Assembly (NCBI GenBank): GCA_963674555.1
Contig: OY771429.1
Span: 682,001 to 746,000, forward strand
From: JBGMEA01 sp963674555
Lineage (GTDB): Bacteria > Bacillota > Clostridia > Eubacteriales > Anaerofustaceae
Reading direction: 5' to 3'
DNA: 64,000 bases
The stretch's first letter is position 1. Each line of letters opens with the position of its first letter. The notes under the pieces were generated by a model. It saw only the letters and a program-made list of their open reading frames with translations, was not told where the DNA came from and did no database searches. This document shows positions 1 through 9,324 of this stretch, in pieces. The translations under genes and the position numbers were made by a program.

Positions 1-132
1 ATCTAATCGATTTTTAAAAAAATCTATTGAAAATAACGCAAAAACCGAATTAGTATAAATTTAAACAAGAAAAACGTAAAAACAAGCTTGTATATTATAT
101 AGGGTTTTGGTATAATAACTCTAACTTGTTTG

Positions 133-177
133 ACAAAGGCGTCGATGCAAGATTTTTGTTGTTTCAGACGCTTTTGT
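133..177 (+). promoter_or_regulatory. Leader hairpin upstream of livJ
   Basis: The arms ACAAAGGCGTC (133-143) and GACGCTTTTGT (167-177) pair over 11 positions, one of them a G-U. The hairpin ends 39 bases before the livJ start codon and has no strong U-tract. It may be a leader structure or a weak attenuator; its function is not known. Confidence 0.35.
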
Positions 178-216
178 AACGCATGGAAAAAAATAATTAA
201 GAAAGTTGGAAAAAAA

Positions 217-1335
217 ATGAAAAAAGCACTACTAGTGATTTTATCAGTTCTTTTGGTCTTCTCATTTGCAGGATGCACCAGTGATTCTTCTGATACAATC
301 AAAATCGGTGTACTTGCTCCGTTGACCGGAGAAGGTGCAGTTCACGGCGTTCCTGTTCAGCAAGCAGCTGAATTGGCAGCTAAAGAAATTAATGACGCTG
401 GCGGAATCGACGGTCAAATGATCGAAATTATCGCTTACGACACAAAAGCTGATACGGCTGAAGCAGTAAACGCGTACAATAAGTTGAAAGAACAAGACGA
501 AGTTGTCGCTATTGTCGGCGGAACCTATTCAGGAACGACACTTGCATTCTTGGATGCAGCAGTTGCTGATAATATGCCTATTCTTTCTCCGACAGCAACA
601 AATCCTGAAGTTACTTTAAAAGGCGCAAATGTCTTCAGAGTATGCTATACGGATGCTTATCAAGGACTCGTTGTGGGTTCATTTGCTGTTGATACTTTAG
701 GCGCTATGAAACCCGCCGTATTGTATGACTTAGGGAATGCATATTCTGACGGACTTGCTGTAGAATACATCAAAGCTTGCGAAGATGCTGGTCTCGACGT
801 AATCGTTGAAAACTATGCAGCTGGCGATGCTGACTTCTCAGCACAATTAACAAAAATAGTTGATGCAGGCGCTGACGTATTGTTTATCCCGGATTATCCT
901 GCTACAGTAGGACCTATCTTAGCACAATTAGCTGCTATGGATAGCGATATCATCTGCTTAGGCGGAGACGGTTGGGATGGAATCCTTAATGATTTCGCTG
1001 TTGAAGCTGAAGGTTTCTACTTCGCAAATCATTACGCAACAGATGACCCGTCTGACATCGTTCAAAACTTCATTTCTGCTTATGAAGCAGAATATGATGA
1101 AACTCCGAATGCTTTAGGTGCATTGGCATATGACGCAGTTTACGTTATGGCTGACGCTATCGAAGCTGCAGGATCAACAGACAGCCAAGCGATCATCGAT
1201 GCACTTGCATTAACAGATAAAGATTGCGTAACAGGTCATGTAACATTTGATGCTGATGGCAATCCTGAAAAGAGTGTTGCTATGATTCAAGTCGTTGACG
1301 GCGCTTACACATTATTCGATAAAATTACTCCTTAG
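217..1335 (+). CDS. livJ: Branched-chain amino acid ABC transporter, substrate-binding lipoprotein
   Basis: Periplasmic-binding-protein type I family (Leu/Ile/Val receptor), about 372 residues, which is normal length. I chose the ATG at 217 because it gives a classical lipoprotein signal: two lysines, a hydrophobic stretch, then the lipobox FAGC. The mature protein opens with the family's typical IKIGVLAPLTGEGAVHG segment. It would be lipid-anchored outside the membrane and feed ligand to the LivHMGF complex encoded just downstream in the same direction. The frame is open upstream to a TTG at 130, but that extension would bury the signal peptide. A 222-bp gap separates it from livH, so expression of the receptor may be set separately from the permease genes. 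Exact ligand (Leu, Ile, Val or another amide) cannot be read from sequence. Confidence 0.9.
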   Translation: MKKALLVILSVLLVFSFAGCTSDSSDTIKIGVLAPLTGEGAVHGVPVQQAAELAAKEINDAGGIDGQMIEIIAYDTKADTAEAVNAYNKLKEQDEVVAIVGGTYSGTTLAFLDAAVADNMPILSPTATNPEVTLKGANVFRVCYTDAYQGLVVGSFAVDTLGAMKPAVLYDLGNAYSDGLAVEYIKACEDAGLDVIVENYAAGDADFSAQLTKIVDAGADVLFIPDYPATVGPILAQLAAMDSDIICLGGDGWDGILNDFAVEAEGFYFANHYATDDPSDIVQNFISAYEAEYDETPNALGALAYDAVYVMADAIEAAGSTDSQAIIDALALTDKDCVTGHVTFDADGNPEKSVAMIQVVDGAYTLFDKITP

Positions 1336-1557
1336 TAAATTAACTTAGAAGGATATCCTGAAAAGTGAAATAGGGAAACAATTGATGGGTGGATTTAGAT
1401 TTCTAAGTTCATCCATCTTTAATCTTCGTTCATTCTCTTATTAAATTTAACCATTATTCAATAAACTATTATTAAATCATTTTATCTACTGATATTATCT
1501 ATATATTTGAATTGTAACCCAACAATATTAACCTTCATTAGAGAATCGAGGTACAAA

Positions 1558-2436
1558 GTGGAAGTATTGTTACAACAACTTATCAATGCTGTTAAAGTCG
1601 GCAGTATTTATGCCGTGATCGCACTGGGTTATACCATGGTATATGGGATCATAAAACTCATCAACTTCGCACATGGCGAAATGATGATGTTTGGTGCGTA
1701 TTTTGCATATATTTTAGCTGTTAATTCTACCCTGCCGTTTTTAGTAGTATTACTTATTGCTATGATGCTAACTGCCGTTTTAGGCATTACTATAGAAAAA
1801 ATCGCTTATACTCCATTAAGAAAAGCTCCCCGACTTTCAGTCTTGATCACAGCGATCGGAATGAGTTTACTGCTCCAAAATATCGCTCAACTGATTTGGG
1901 GGACTGATCCAAAAAGAATGCCGGCGGTTCAATTGATCGAACCCATCCAATTCGGAAACGTTACGATCGATGGGATAACGATCATCACAGTCGGATTATC
2001 TGTACTGTTTATGATCTTACTACAGATTTTTGTTAAACGAACAAAACAAGGCAAAGCGATGCGTGCAGTATCGGAAGATAAAGCCGCAGCTCGATTGATG
2101 GGAATCAATGTCAATGCAACTATCACACTGACTTTTGCGATAGGTTCTGCACTTGGCGCACTCGGTGGTGTACTTTACGCCATCGCATATACACAAGCTT
2201 GGCCTACGATGGGAATCATGCCGGGATTAAAAGCATTTGTAGCCGCTGTGCTCGGTGGCATCGGTATCATCCCCGGAGCTATGTTAGGCGGTTTTATTAT
2301 CGGTATCATTGAAAATATGACAAAAGCTTATATCTCAACAGCTTGGGCTGATGGGATCGTGTTCTTGGTCCTAATAATCGTTCTCCTGGTAAAACCCTCA
2401 GGTATATTAGGAAAAAATACAAAGGAGAAAGTGTAA
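1558..2436 (+). CDS. livH: Branched-chain amino acid ABC transporter permease LivH
   Basis: Integral membrane permease of the LivH family, about 293 residues with eight or so hydrophobic segments. Recognisable family signatures are GYTMVYGIIKLINFAHGE near the N-terminus and the EAA-like loop around MRAVSEDKAAARLMGIN. I place the start at GTG 1558, giving VEVLLQQLINAVKVGS, which matches usual LivH N-termini; a GAGG site precedes it. The in-frame TTG at 1507 would add 17 residues not typical of the family. It forms a heterodimeric channel with LivM, whose gene starts one base after this stop, so the two are translationally coupled. Confidence 0.9.
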   Translation: MEVLLQQLINAVKVGSIYAVIALGYTMVYGIIKLINFAHGEMMMFGAYFAYILAVNSTLPFLVVLLIAMMLTAVLGITIEKIAYTPLRKAPRLSVLITAIGMSLLLQNIAQLIWGTDPKRMPAVQLIEPIQFGNVTIDGITIITVGLSVLFMILLQIFVKRTKQGKAMRAVSEDKAAARLMGINVNATITLTFAIGSALGALGGVLYAIAYTQAWPTMGIMPGLKAFVAAVLGGIGIIPGAMLGGFIIGIIENMTKAYISTAWADGIVFLVLIIVLLVKPSGILGKNTKEKV

Positions 2437-2437
2437 A

Positions 2438-3436
2438 TTGGATAAATCAACTAAGAAATATTATTTTATTAATACCCTCGCCTTGATAGCCGTGTATATA
2501 GCTATCCAACTGCTGATCTCTTTTGGTTTACTGAATCGATATATTTCAACGATCATTATGCTGATCTGTATCAATATTATTATGTCAGCAAGCTTAAATT
2601 TGAGTACGGGCTTTATGGGACAATTAGTGTTGGGGCATGCGGGCTTTATGTCGATCGGCGCTTATACCGCAGCGATCTTCGGAATTGCTCTTAAAGATTC
2701 AGGCATGCCGGGTACAGTCATATTGATTTTATGTCTTATCGCAGGCGGGATCATGGCGAGTATCGCAGGGATCATTATCGGTATACCTGCACTGAGACTC
2801 CGTGGTGACTATTTGGGTATCATGACATTGGGCTTCGGTGAGATCATTAGGATCGTCGTAACGAATCTAACTGGTTTGACCAACGGTGCTCAAGGACTTA
2901 CAGGAATCCCCAAAATCGCTAACTTTACAAACGTCTATATCATCACTGTTGTATGTGTTGCGGTAATCATGATGTTATCGCGCTCCAGACACGGTAAAGC
3001 TATCCTCTCGATCAAAGAAAATGAGATCGCAGCGGAATCCGTTGGTATCGATACAACGTTCTATAAAGTAACAGGTTTTGCAACATCAGCTTTCATTGGT
3101 GGCATCGGCGGAGGATTGTTCGCATTTACGATCGGTTTCATAGCTCCGACAAATTTCGGCTTTATGAAATCAGTCGATATATTGGTCATCACTGTTTTAG
3201 GCGGACTGGGATCGATCACAGGATCTGTTTTAGCCGCAACTGTCTTTACGATATTACCTGAAGCACTTCGTGGATTTGACGCTTACAGAATGATCGCTTA
3301 TTCACTCGCTTTGATTTTAATGATGATCTTTAGACCGCAAGGGTTATTCGGAACAGCTGAATTATCAACTAAAAAAGCGTTGGCAGCAGTGAAAAAAATA
3401 TTCCGTAAGAAGGACAAAGAAGGAGGTACGGCATAA
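2438..3436 (+). CDS. livM: Branched-chain amino acid ABC transporter permease LivM
   Basis: Second permease of the Liv system, 332 residues, with the LivM landmarks LGHAGFMSIGAYTAA and ALRLRGDYLGIMTLGFGEI. Start is TTG at 2438 with an AAAGGAGAAA ribosome site at 2421-2430. The C-terminal tail is lysine-rich and probably cytoplasmic. Its stop overlaps the livG start in the sequence TAATG. Length and membrane topology are as expected. Confidence 0.9.
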   Translation: MDKSTKKYYFINTLALIAVYIAIQLLISFGLLNRYISTIIMLICINIIMSASLNLSTGFMGQLVLGHAGFMSIGAYTAAIFGIALKDSGMPGTVILILCLIAGGIMASIAGIIIGIPALRLRGDYLGIMTLGFGEIIRIVVTNLTGLTNGAQGLTGIPKIANFTNVYIITVVCVAVIMMLSRSRHGKAILSIKENEIAAESVGIDTTFYKVTGFATSAFIGGIGGGLFAFTIGFIAPTNFGFMKSVDILVITVLGGLGSITGSVLAATVFTILPEALRGFDAYRMIAYSLALILMMIFRPQGLFGTAELSTKKALAAVKKIFRKKDKEGGTA

Positions 3437-4209
3437 TGGCTTTATTGGATGTCAAAGACCTTACGATGAATTACGGCGGCTTGATCGCTGTAGATAACTT
3501 TGAGCTTTCTTTGGAAAAAAACGAATTGGTCGGTTTGATCGGACCGAACGGAGCCGGAAAAACCACAGTATTTAACATGCTCACGGGTGTACATACACCT
3601 ACCGCAGGAAGCATAGAATTGGGACACGATGAAGTCTACAGACACTCTTTGATCGGTAAGAAACCCTATGACATAGCTAAATTAGGTATGGCAAGAACAT
3701 TTCAGAATATACGTCTGTTTGCAAATCTGACCGTGCTTGATAACATTAAGATCGCAATGCATAACAGAATGCAATATACGATCGCTGAAGGAGTCTTCCG
3801 ACTACCTCGCTTTTGGAGAGAAGAATCCGAATCTACGCGAGAATGTCTAGAGCTTTTATCGGTATTCAATATGGAACATTGCGCATATCTTCTAGCGAAA
3901 AATTTACCATACGGACAACAGCGAAAACTTGAGATCGCGCGCGCACTGGCGACTGAACCTGAAGTGTTGTTATTGGATGAACCCGCAGCCGGCATGAATC
4001 CGAATGAAACTTCCGGCTTGATGGAAACGATCCGATTTATCAGAGATAAGTTTGATATGACGATCCTATTGATCGAACATGATATGCATTTGGTTATGGG
4101 AATTTGCGAGAGAATAATCGTGATCGATTACGGAAAAATTATCGCAGAAGGAAAACCCGATGAAATCAAATTAAATCCGGATGTTATCCGAGCATACTTG
4201 GGAGAATAG
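3436..4209 (+). CDS. livG: Branched-chain amino acid ABC transporter ATP-binding protein LivG
   Basis: Cytoplasmic ATPase subunit, 257 residues. The Walker A motif GPNGAGKTT lies near residue 37, the signature region reads LPYGQQRKLEIARAL instead of the canonical LSGGQ (usual for LivG), and Walker B is VLLLDEPAAGMNP. The C-terminal extension RAYLGE is typical of the BCAA ATPases. The start codon overlaps the livM stop. Together with LivF it powers import of the ligand captured by LivJ. Confidence 0.92.
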   Translation: MALLDVKDLTMNYGGLIAVDNFELSLEKNELVGLIGPNGAGKTTVFNMLTGVHTPTAGSIELGHDEVYRHSLIGKKPYDIAKLGMARTFQNIRLFANLTVLDNIKIAMHNRMQYTIAEGVFRLPRFWREESESTRECLELLSVFNMEHCAYLLAKNLPYGQQRKLEIARALATEPEVLLLDEPAAGMNPNETSGLMETIRFIRDKFDMTILLIEHDMHLVMGICERIIVIDYGKIIAEGKPDEIKLNPDVIRAYLGE

Positions 4210-4212
4210 CAA

Positions 4213-4914
4213 ATGTTAAAAGTAGAAAATATGCATGTATATTATGGAAATATTCACGCAATAAAAGGGATCGATTTTGAAGTCAAACAAGGCGAGATCG
4301 TTACTTTGATCGGTGCAAACGGCGCAGGAAAGACAACGATCCTGCACTCTTTATCGGGTCTTTTGCCTTTGACAAAAGGGAGCATCACCTATAAAAACAA
4401 AGATATTACAAAAACGCAGGCACATAAGATCTTGCCCTTAGGCATTGCACAAGTACCCGAAGGACGTCGAGTCTTTTCTAAGATGACGGTACAAGAAAAT
4501 CTTGAAATGGGTGCCTATATCCATAAAAAAGGACAACGTATGAACGCCGACTTTGACGAAGTTTTTAAACGCTTTCCGCGTTTAAAAGAACGAATCAAAC
4601 AAGTCGCAGGTACACTGAGTGGCGGAGAGCAACAAATGCTCGCTATGGGACGTGCTTTAATGTCCAGACCCGAACTCCTATTATTGGATGAACCTTCAAT
4701 GGGCTTGGCACCGCTTTTAGTTGACGAGATATTTGATATAATCAAGAGTATTAATGAAGCCGGGACCACAGTTTTGCTTGTTGAACAAAATGCAAACCGT
4801 GCCTTACAACTTGCCGATCGCGGTTATGTTTTAGAAACCGGAAACATTTTACTTGACGGCCCCAGCCAAGAACTGCTCGAATCACCCGAAGTTCGAGAAG
4901 CGTATCTCGGTTAA
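4213..4914 (+). CDS. livF: Branched-chain amino acid ABC transporter ATP-binding protein LivF
   Basis: Second ATPase subunit, 233 residues. Walker A GANGAGKTT, signature LSGGEQQMLAMGRAL, Walker B LLLLDEPSMGLAP and the VPEGRRVF segment identify LivF. It starts three bases after livG ends. It is the last gene of the operon; a strong hairpin and T-tract follow within 50 bases. All family residues for nucleotide binding and hydrolysis are present. Confidence 0.92.
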   Translation: MLKVENMHVYYGNIHAIKGIDFEVKQGEIVTLIGANGAGKTTILHSLSGLLPLTKGSITYKNKDITKTQAHKILPLGIAQVPEGRRVFSKMTVQENLEMGAYIHKKGQRMNADFDEVFKRFPRLKERIKQVAGTLSGGEQQMLAMGRALMSRPELLLLDEPSMGLAPLLVDEIFDIIKSINEAGTTVLLVEQNANRALQLADRGYVLETGNILLDGPSQELLESPEVREAYLG

Positions 4915-4958
4915 TAATTTAAAAAATTTTATAATAAACGGCTTTACCTAAAACAAAG

Positions 4959-5004
4959 AACTTGATATACCACCATCTAAATAATGATGTTGATATATCA
5001 AGTT
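4959..5004 (+). terminator. Terminator of the liv operon
   Basis: The arms AACTTGATATA (4959-4969) and TATATCAAGTT (4994-5004) pair perfectly and run into a T-rich tract (TTTTTCTTT). From there to 5275 I see no gene. Confidence 0.8.
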
Positions 5005-5275
5005 TTTCTTTGCTTCATTTACCCTTATTTGACACATGAAGATTACATAAGTATAATTTTATTAAATAGTCCTTTAATCTGTGTAACTTTTTCCATTAAA
5101 TATCGTTTATATTATAGAAGAAGTTGATTGATGTCTTTCATAGAATTTGATTTTCGTGCAATCTTCTCTTAAATATTGCATTGATTATTTTACAGAAGTA
5201 TCTATATATATTCTCAAAATATGTGTATTGCTCTGCCACCTCAGTTGCACGTAATAATAAGAAAGGTAATCCGTT

Positions 5276-6205
5276 ATGTCTTTCAAAAAAACACCGAAAA
5301 TAATTATATTTTTTACATCTATGATACTTGTCGCATATTTTGCATTCGCATTACTGGGTTATATACAAAGTGCAGGAGGTCCATCAGTAGGAAAAATCGA
5401 TGAAGAAGTCAAAGCATTACTTCAAGAGAATCTACTAGATCGAGATTACTTGCAGTTTGAATTTTGCGTATACACGCAAAATACCATTGACACACAGGGA
5501 GAAGAGACTTCTTTGCCGAATGTCCCCCTCAATACGATTGATCATTACCTCGTCAGTACTGTACGGAAAGAGCAAACGGTAAAGATCGAGCATGTTTTAA
5601 CGGACTATAAATATGACTATGAACGTAGCAATGATGAGCGAAATTACGCCGACACCTATAGCGATCAAATCTATTACATCCAAATAGCGGATGACAAAGT
5701 ATATTATTATTATCCCAATGAGAACGGAAATTATGACGTGATGATCTTTGCTGACGCGAATTTTGCCAAAGAGCTTTCTGCGTTGATATTTCCCAGTGAT
5801 ATATCCTTGTTTATACGAGAAAGCACTTTACCGATATTCACTACAAAAGATGAAGGCAAAATAGAAACATCCTACAATACAAGTTATGACAACATCACAG
5901 AGCCGCTTTATACGCCATTTGCAATTTTAAACGGTGATGATCCGCAAAGCTTGAACAGTGTTGCGGGTTGTTCATATACTATCGTGGATTATATTGATGA
6001 TGTAAAAGTCTCTTCGGATATATTAAAACTGCGACTTACATTTTATGACATGAAGCAATTTGTTGCTTACGCCTATGAAACTTGGAATGATAAACCTTAT
6101 GAGAACGGCTTGATTGAAAAAGATTACCCCTATACCCAATTTTTTGTTTTGTATTTTTATTATGACTTTGACGAACCGATCGAATTTGAACTGCCTGCAG
6201 TATAG
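5276..6205 (+). CDS. Membrane-anchored protein of unknown function, paralogue 1
   Basis: I do not recognise a family. The protein has 309 residues, with one N-terminal membrane segment (FFTSMILVAYFAFALLGYI) and an acidic, tyrosine-rich extracellular part. The ATG at 5276 follows an AAAGG site. It is clearly paralogous to the next gene: both have an N-terminal anchor, a segment of the form NQIYYLKF.D..V.YYYP.E.G.Y, a PTDIS/PSDIS block, a phrase like PFAILNGDD or PFAILKGDD, and end in PIEFELP or PINIELP. The pair lies between the liv terminator and tRNA-Leu, so it belongs to the chromosomal side of the integration site. Confidence 0.75.
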   Translation: MSFKKTPKIIIFFTSMILVAYFAFALLGYIQSAGGPSVGKIDEEVKALLQENLLDRDYLQFEFCVYTQNTIDTQGEETSLPNVPLNTIDHYLVSTVRKEQTVKIEHVLTDYKYDYERSNDERNYADTYSDQIYYIQIADDKVYYYYPNENGNYDVMIFADANFAKELSALIFPSDISLFIRESTLPIFTTKDEGKIETSYNTSYDNITEPLYTPFAILNGDDPQSLNSVAGCSYTIVDYIDDVKVSSDILKLRLTFYDMKQFVAYAYETWNDKPYENGLIEKDYPYTQFFVLYFYYDFDEPIEFELPAV

Positions 6206-6240
6206 ACTAAATGTACACAGATTAATCGAAGGAGATATTC

Positions 6241-7119
6241 ATGAAGAACGATAAAATTTCTAAGGCGTTAGCTATATCATTGCTGTCAATTTTGCTTCCG
6301 GCTTTGATCATCGGTTTGGTTATAATAGGAAAACCTTTAGTATAGAGTTTGGAAGTTAAAGATTGGTTGAACGAACACATTGAAAACGCTCAGCACATCC
6401 AATTGGAAGTGACACTTAAAACTGACCATATCAGAGAGTATCAAGTGTCAATTGATACGGACAAAAAAATTGTGCAAATCGAAAAGAACTCGACTGTTTA
6501 TACCGACATTAGAGATCCAGAAAATGATCAAAGAGAAGAGCATACCAACCAAATCTATTATCTGAAATTCATCGATGATACGGTGGAATATTACTATCCT
6601 CAAGAGGATGGTGTGTACGCCCGAACGATCATCAATGATGCAGATTTTACAGAAGCATTGGCTGACATTTGTTTCCCGACGGATATTTCTTATATCAATA
6701 CGTCACTTTCACAACTTATTGGCTACGCTATCAAGCATTTCCCTTATGGACAGGCTTATATTAGCGATGATGATGGGAATATGACGAACGCGGTCCGACT
6801 CCATACTGCTAAGTTGCATATTGAGATGGAAGAATATTATGAACCCTTTGCAATATTAAAAGGCGATGATGCAAAAGATGTGGCGGATGACGATGTTTAC
6901 GGATCATTCTCATTGGCAGATTCCGATGAAACGATCCCTGAAGATTGGACACGGTTAAAGATCTCCATCCAGAATTTCGAATTGGCCAACATGTATTTCT
7001 ACGAAGCATGGACAGGTCACGCGTATGACAGAGAATATACGGAAGGACAATACTTATATATCTATATGCATGATAATGTAAATGATCCGATCAATATTGA
7101 ATTGCCCATTATCAAATAA
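6241..7119 (+). pseudogene. Paralogue 2 of the anchored protein, interrupted by an in-frame TAG
   Basis: The ATG at 6241 has a strong GAAGGAGATATTC site and begins MKNDKISKALAISLL, a membrane anchor like that of the preceding gene. After 34 codons (ending GKPLV) there is a TAG at 6343-6345; the same frame then continues as SLEVKDWLNEHIENA and stays open for 256 codons to 7119. The body aligns with the upstream paralogue along its length. The simple reading is a nonsense mutation that separates anchor from body. A TTG at 6349 could restart translation but would lack the anchor. Suppression of the amber codon is possible in principle, but no suppressor tRNA is visible here. Confidence 0.7.
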
Positions 7120-7226
7120 ATTCATATCATACCGAATGAGGAAGTATATTTTTACTAAATACCGAGAAAACATCTACGTATTCATTAAGTTGTTTATAGC
7201 AACGATTTTACTGCATACAAAAAAAA

Positions 7227-7252
7227 CAGTTGATAAGTAAACTTATCAACTG
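7227..7252 (-). terminator. Terminator of tRNA-Leu
   Basis: A perfect 12-bp inverted repeat (arm CAGTTGATAAGT) with a 2-base centre. On the minus strand it is followed by a run of T, directly downstream of the tRNA-Leu gene. Confidence 0.75.
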
Positions 7253-7283
7253 CGTACACCTTAAATTATCGGTGTAGATCTCA

Positions 7284-7370
7284 TGGTGCCGAAGGCGGGA
7301 GTCGAACCCGCACGTTGTTACCAACAAAGGATTTTGAGTCCTTCACGTCTGCCAATTCCATCACTTCGGC
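7284..7370 (-). tRNA. tRNA-Leu (anticodon CAA)
   Basis: Reads GCCGAAG at the 5' end, pairing with CTTCGGC before ACCA. The anticodon arm AAGGA-CTCAAAA-TCCTT gives anticodon CAA (codon UUG). A long variable arm (TTTGTTGGTAACAACG region) marks a class II leucine tRNA. The CCA end is encoded. Confidence 0.96.
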
Positions 7371-7506
7371 ATTATGCTTTCATATCGTATCATATCTTAC
7401 GTTTTTATGCAATAATAAATTGTGAAACTATCCTATTTTGTTGCAGTTTTTGCAGCTGATCATCTTGCAATTAGCCAAATAATATAGTATCATATTGTAG
7501 CTAAGT

Positions 7507-7582
7507 GACTCATTAGCTCAGCTGGTAGAGCACCTGACTCTTAATCAGGGTGTCCAGGGTTCGAGCCCCTGATGAGTCACCA
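7507..7582 (+). tRNA. tRNA-Lys (anticodon CTT), probable integration site
   Basis: The acceptor stem GACTCAT pairs with ATGAGTC, followed by ACCA. The anticodon arm CCTGA-CTCTTAA-TCAGG gives anticodon CTT (codon AAG). It is 76 nt with CCA encoded. The integrase gene converges on its 3' end about 100 bases away, the usual arrangement for a tyrosine-recombinase element inserted in a tRNA gene. Confidence 0.96.
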
Positions 7583-7595
7583 TTTTTATGGCTTA

Positions 7596-7618
7596 AAACC
7601 GTCGTTTTTCGATGGTTT
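7596..7618 (+). terminator. Terminator after tRNA-Lys
   Basis: AAACCGTCG and CGATGGTTT form a 9-bp stem with one wobble around TTTTT, followed by a long T-tract. If the element starts at the tRNA end, this terminator is brought in by the element. Confidence 0.7.
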
Positions 7619-7647
7619 CTTTTTTTGTTTTTTCTCGTCATCTCCCC

Positions 7648-7690
7648 GTATGCCTAAGTATGCCTATTGTATGCCTATTGTATGCCTATT
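7648..7690. repeat. Four tandem GTATGCCTA repeats at the element end
   Basis: GTATGCCTA(TT) occurs at 7648, 7658, 7669 and 7680, spaced 10-11 bases, that is one helical turn. The array sits between the tRNA-Lys terminator and the integrase and overlaps the integrase stop codon. By analogy with Tn916-type elements these are probably arm-type binding sites for the integrase; that role is inferred. Confidence 0.65.
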
Positions 7691-8897
7691 CTTTAAACAA
7701 ATCAGCATATCCGCTTGTCGCTCTCTTGAGGGAGTCCATACTCACACTGGTATAAATATTAAGTGTAGTCTGTACATCCTTATGACCTAGTAGTTCTTGT
7801 ACTACCCTTGGATTCTCTCCATTATCTATAAGTAGTGTTGCATACGTATGTCTGAACTGATGGAAGTTGATATGTTCTCCATCAAACCCTTTTCTTGTAA
7901 GGAAGTTTTTAAACTGCCTCTTAAAACAGTTGTAATCTCTTAAGGTACCCTGCTTCGTAAGAAATACATATTCGTTGTAAGGACTGTCTTTATATATACT
8001 GTTTGCTAAGAAGTACTCTCTCCACTCATCTAAGGCTTCAAAGACTTCTTTACCTACCGTTATCGGTCTTACCGAATTAAACGTCTTAGTGCTCGACACA
8101 ACGCTTCTGCGCTCGATGATATTTAGATCTTCATCTATAACGTTCTGTCTGCTCATTCCTTCTCTTACATAGATAATACCTTTCTTCTTATCTATGTTCT
8201 CCCACTTCAGCGCCATAACCTCTCCTATTCTCATACCGGTAAACAATAGTGTATATATAAGGGGTTTATAGATCTTCGATGTTTCGGATGCTTTTAAGAT
8301 CTGCCTGCAGGTTTCTTTTGAGAGTGGTTTGACTTCCTTCGTTACCTTATCAGACTTTGGTATCACAATACCTTTATCAAATGGATTGTAGCTGATTAGT
8401 TCTTCTCTTAGTGCTTGTTTAAAGATCTGTTTAAACAACAGTGCAAACCCTTTGATACAGGACTGGGACATTGCTTTTCTTTTTACGTTTGTTCTTGCTA
8501 TGCTATTTAAGAAGTTCTGTACTTTGATGTGACTTACATCCTTTAGATCAAGTCCTCTAAATTCTTTCTCTATATGTTTATGCATATGACAATACCATGC
8601 AAAGGTTGAACTTTTTACTGCAGGTCGTTTATAAGTATTAAGAAAGTACTTCGCATATTCGCAGAAATCAATAGGAGCATCATTCTTTGCAAAAGACGAG
8701 GCTACAAAAGTATCATCTTCTTTTAAATACTTCTTCATCTTATTGACGACTTCAACTTTAGTCTTACCGCTTATGGTCTTTCGTACTCTTTTACCTTTTT
8801 TATTGGTTCCTAAGGTTAGTTGTGCGATCCATAGTTTACGGTTCTTATCAAGGTAGATCGATCCCTCACCTTTGGTTCTTCTTGTTACTTTTGTCAT
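7686..8897 (-). CDS. int: Tyrosine recombinase / integrase (Tn916 Int type)
   Basis: Phage-integrase family, 403 residues. The N-terminal AP2-like DNA-binding region (GSIYLDKNRKLWIAQLTLG) comes first, then a SAM-like core-binding domain, then the catalytic domain. Catalytic residues are visible: Arg in TGMRIGEVMALKW, His and Arg in HQFRHTYATLL, His in LLGHKDVQTTLNIYTSV, with the nucleophile Tyr in NIYTS. The gene converges on the 3' end of tRNA-Lys and is preceded by an excisionase gene, so it is a complete int-xis module. It appears intact. Confidence 0.93.
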   Translation of the reverse strand: MTKVTRRTKGEGSIYLDKNRKLWIAQLTLGTNKKGKRVRKTISGKTKVEVVNKMKKYLKEDDTFVASSFAKNDAPIDFCEYAKYFLNTYKRPAVKSSTFAWYCHMHKHIEKEFRGLDLKDVSHIKVQNFLNSIARTNVKRKAMSQSCIKGFALLFKQIFKQALREELISYNPFDKGIVIPKSDKVTKEVKPLSKETCRQILKASETSKIYKPLIYTLLFTGMRIGEVMALKWENIDKKKGIIYVREGMSRQNVIDEDLNIIERRSVVSSTKTFNSVRPITVGKEVFEALDEWREYFLANSIYKDSPYNEYVFLTKQGTLRDYNCFKRQFKNFLTRKGFDGEHINFHQFRHTYATLLIDNGENPRVVQELLGHKDVQTTLNIYTSVSMDSLKRATSGYADLFKE

Positions 8898-8971
8898 ACA
8901 CCTATCCCCTTTATCGTTCTTTCAAAGCAAGTAAGTCACAACAAGGTGTCTAAGTCCAGATGTTTTGGGAA

Positions 8972-9241
8972 TTAACAAACGTCTTTTAAGGTCCATAATA
9001 CAAACGCAAGCACAGTAACCGATTTCTTACCTCCAATATAAATAGCCGGAAACGTATCACTATTTAGAAGGGCAAAAGCATTATTCTTACCGATGTCAAG
9101 AAGTTCCTGCAGCTCAATATAACCAAGGGTGTACTTTCCATAACGATTAATAATATTCTCTGCTTCTGTTAGTATAAGTTCATTATGTTTTTGAGCTAGA
9201 CTTATGTTTTGCTTATAATCAAAAAATCCGGTTAAACTCAT
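8972..9241 (-). CDS. xis: Excisionase-like small DNA-binding protein
   Basis: 89 residues from the ATG at 9241, which has GGAGG five bases upstream; the frame extends further upstream but without a ribosome site. The sequence TLGYIELQELLDIGKNNAFALLNSDTFPAIYIGGKKSV looks like the winged-helix of Tn916 Xis-type excisionases: helix-turn-helix, wing, basic turn. It lies directly upstream of int in the same direction, as in Tn916 and Tn1549 families, and would direct excision of the element. Confidence 0.8.
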   Translation of the reverse strand: MSLTGFFDYKQNISLAQKHNELILTEAENIINRYGKYTLGYIELQELLDIGKNNAFALLNSDTFPAIYIGGKKSVTVLAFVLWTLKDVC

Positions 9242-9324
9242 TTTGTCCTCCTGTAAGTGAAATAAATTAAACTCAAAGAATGCAGTAACTACCATATTCT
9301 TTCAACTCAATCTCTAAAATAAAG

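Noticed and set aside
5221..5403. 60-codon ORF overlapping the anchored protein gene
   Set aside because: Different frame of a well-supported gene, no ribosome site.
7507..7582. Second attachment site within the window
   Set aside because: I looked for another copy of the tRNA-Lys 3' end (GATGAGTCACCA) on both strands and did not see one.
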